This document shows, in pieces, positions 62,326-64,000 of a stretch of DNA of 64,000 bases. Within the stretch, counting starts at the first letter, position 1. Each line of letters opens with the position of its first letter. A program made the translations under genes and the position numbers. The notes below the pieces were generated by a model. That model worked only from the letters and a program-made list of their open reading frames with translations, did no database searches and was not told where the DNA came from. Source of the stretch: Diphasiastrum complanatum (Eukaryota > Streptophyta > Lycopodiopsida > Lycopodiales > Lycopodiaceae); NCBI GenBank assembly GCA_029204225.1, contig CM055095.1, positions 49,362,841 to 49,426,840 on the forward strand. The letters are read 5' to 3'.

Positions 62326-63961
62326 ACTTCTATCAAATGCATCTGATTTCTTCTTCAAGAAGTAGATCCACGTCTTACGTGACATATCATCAATAAAGGT
62401 CATGAAATAGAAGGCTTTACCTAAGGACATGGTCCTCATAGGCCCGCATAAATCTGTGTGGATTAAATCCAGGATGTTCTTTGCTCTTGCAACACCCCCT
62501 TTATTGAACTTCTCTCGATGCTGCTTCCCATATACACAGGATTCGCACATCGATTTCAAGTGATCTTCTATGGTAGGCAATCCTGTTACCATCTCCAATT
62601 TTCTCATCAAACTGAGGCTTCCCAAGTTCAAGTGACCAAGCCTTTTATGCCACAACTCAGTTTGCGATGGAATGGACGATACAAGTCCATGTTGCCCCTT
62701 AATTGTAGCATTCAATCTGTACAATTTTGTATTGGGCTCTCTTACTCCATCCGCAATAACTTTGAACTTTTGGTTCACATCCTTCACAAAGCAACGATCA
62801 TGGGCGAATTCTACTTTCAACTTTTGATCAGTAATGACTCCAACAGAAAGTAGATTTTTCTTCAAACCTGGTACGTAAAGTACCTCCCTGATCATCCTGC
62901 TTTTGCCATCAAGTAGTTGGATTGAAACGGTGCCTATCCCCTTGATCTTGCACACCTCACCATTTGCTTGTGAAACAAATGTTCCATTATCCAACACCTT
63001 CAAACTACTGAACCAATTCTTGTTACCTGTCATGTGTCTTGTGGCTCTTGAGTCAATATACCATGCTTGATCATCTTGATTAGATAACAATGCAGATATG
63101 AAGATACTAGAGTCTTCAATCTCACCCTCATCGACAAGGTTACCTACTTGTTTTGGTTTCCCCTTGCCTTGTTTCGCCAGGAATTTGCGACATTCACTCT
63201 TCCAATGGCCCTTTTTACCACAATGGAAGCACTTGCCTTTCTTCTTAGTTTTACTGGAAGATCCCTCGTCCTCCTGAGACTTGGCAAATTGCTGCTTAGA
63301 CTTCTTCTTGCCCTTGCCCTTGCCTTGTTTTTGGCATGTCGCAAGTGCCTGATCGTCAATGTTTTGACATCTAACTTTCACCATTTCTCTACGTTGCTCT
63401 TCCTACATCAAGATTCATGTGAGCTCGTCAAAGGTTGGAAATCTTTCTCTTGATGCTATTCCGCTCACAAACATCTGATAGGGTTCTGCAATGCCGCACA
63501 ATGCATTGTGCACCAAGCTCCACATCACGTATGCGCTCACCAATAGAATGCAATTCATCTCTCATTGTCTTGATTCTGGTCATATACGTCTGAATGTGCT
63601 CTCCTTGTTCCATGTGGGCACTATTCAACTTTGACTTCAGAAACATGATTCTTGATGGATTTGACATCTCGAACTGCTCCTTTAGCACATCCCATGCCTA
63701 TCTGGGTGTAACAGCATCACAAATGTGGGTAATGATGTGATCCTTCACTGACAAGTTAATGAAGGTCAAAGCTTTCCTCATCTTTTTGTCGAACACTTTG
63801 ATATCTGCTTCATTTGGCGGCCTTCTCTCATCACCTGTGACGACTTCCCACATGTCTTTCTCCATCAGTATGTTTTTCATTTTGAATTTCCACACTGCAT
63901 AGTTAGAAATCCCTTCCAATTTGCTACTTTCACTCAAAATGGACTCTCCCATGTTTGCCAT
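62302..63961 (-). pseudogene. Ty1/copia gag-protease-integrase fragment, inverted
   Basis: Read right to left from ATG 63961: gag block GISNYAVWKFKMKNILMEKD, a TAG stop at about 63699, capsid block WDVLKEQFEM and MRDELHSIGERIRD, then stops and a frame change near 63428-63400. From 63384 a long open frame carries the zinc knuckle CFHCGKKGHWKSEC, the protease site WYIDSRATRHMT (the usual DSG is DSR), the pre-integrase HHCC region (LWHKRLGHLN, CESCVYGKQHR) and the integrase core start (IHTDLCGPM, FIDDMSRKTWIYFLKKK). Similarity ends near 62335, before the third catalytic Glu. It shares its gag lineage with the fragments at 37983 and 913-1090. The 5' LTR would lie beyond the right edge. Stops, the protease substitution and truncation make it inactive. 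Confidence 0.88.
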
Positions 63962-64000
63962 CGCAAAACTGCTTGAAACTTCTGCTGTAGGCTAAAAATA

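Overview
The window is nuclear DNA of a land plant with a large, repeat-rich genome. Three things show this: a spliced gene for cytosolic ribosomal protein eS7, plant Ty1/copia, Ty3/gypsy and hAT elements, and ten long GA/CT microsatellites in 64 kb. The eS7 protein and the unusual non-LTR element suggest a seed-free vascular plant (such as a fern) or a gymnosperm as readily as a flowering plant. The species cannot be fixed from the sequence. Only two host genes are convincing; the rest is transposon debris, microsatellites and unassigned AT-rich DNA.

Layout. 0-1.1 kb: the 3' end of a copia element and an oppositely oriented gag scrap beside a GA tract. 1.1-12.5 kb: no gene seen; microsatellites, A-tracts and stem-loops. 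12.54-14.87 kb (minus): RPS7, five coding exons, 194 aa, apparently intact, with a 3' splice site just before the ATG that implies a 5'-UTR intron. 15.5-16.5 kb: CT tract and CAT-rich DNA. 17.6-23.6 kb (minus): three consecutive broken hAT transposase genes. 23.57-25.04 kb: a small repeat family containing an inverted pair. 26.7-34.5 kb: two non-LTR retroelement copies in tail-out inverted orientation, about 3 kb each, with a 1.85-kb spacer. 35.7-36.05 kb (minus): a promoter-plus-first-exon-like segment.

36.9-39.25 kb: copia LTR, primer-binding site, leader with a three-copy 84-bp repeat, gag and part of the protease. 39.8-42.85 kb: a degenerate plant-transposon-type gene flanked by clustered CCACGC/GCGTGG motifs. 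43.0-46.0 kb: a decayed gypsy pol. 48.2-54.15 kb (plus): an EAR-motif exon between 82-bp direct repeats, a candidate 5' leader, an unassigned exon-like ORF, and a clean four-exon gene for a 235-aa coiled-coil protein. 55.3-56.5 kb: hairpins, a C-tract/G-tract pair and a DUF4283-like LINE ORF1 relic. 58.9-60.3 kb: palindromic subterminal-type repeats. 60.5-64 kb: a copia gag fragment, an LTR with PBS, and a head-to-head copia gag-protease-integrase fragment running off the right edge.

The genes do not form a pathway. RPS7 and the coiled-coil gene are independent host genes. The points most worth follow-up are the non-LTR family (N-terminal zinc finger, RT, C-terminal nuclease-like motif) in inverted pair form, the three-copy hAT cluster, the repeat-flanked EAR exon, and the possible link between the 35.7-kb first exon and RPS7 through a transposon-filled intron of about 21 kb. 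All similarity statements come from reading motifs; no database search was run.
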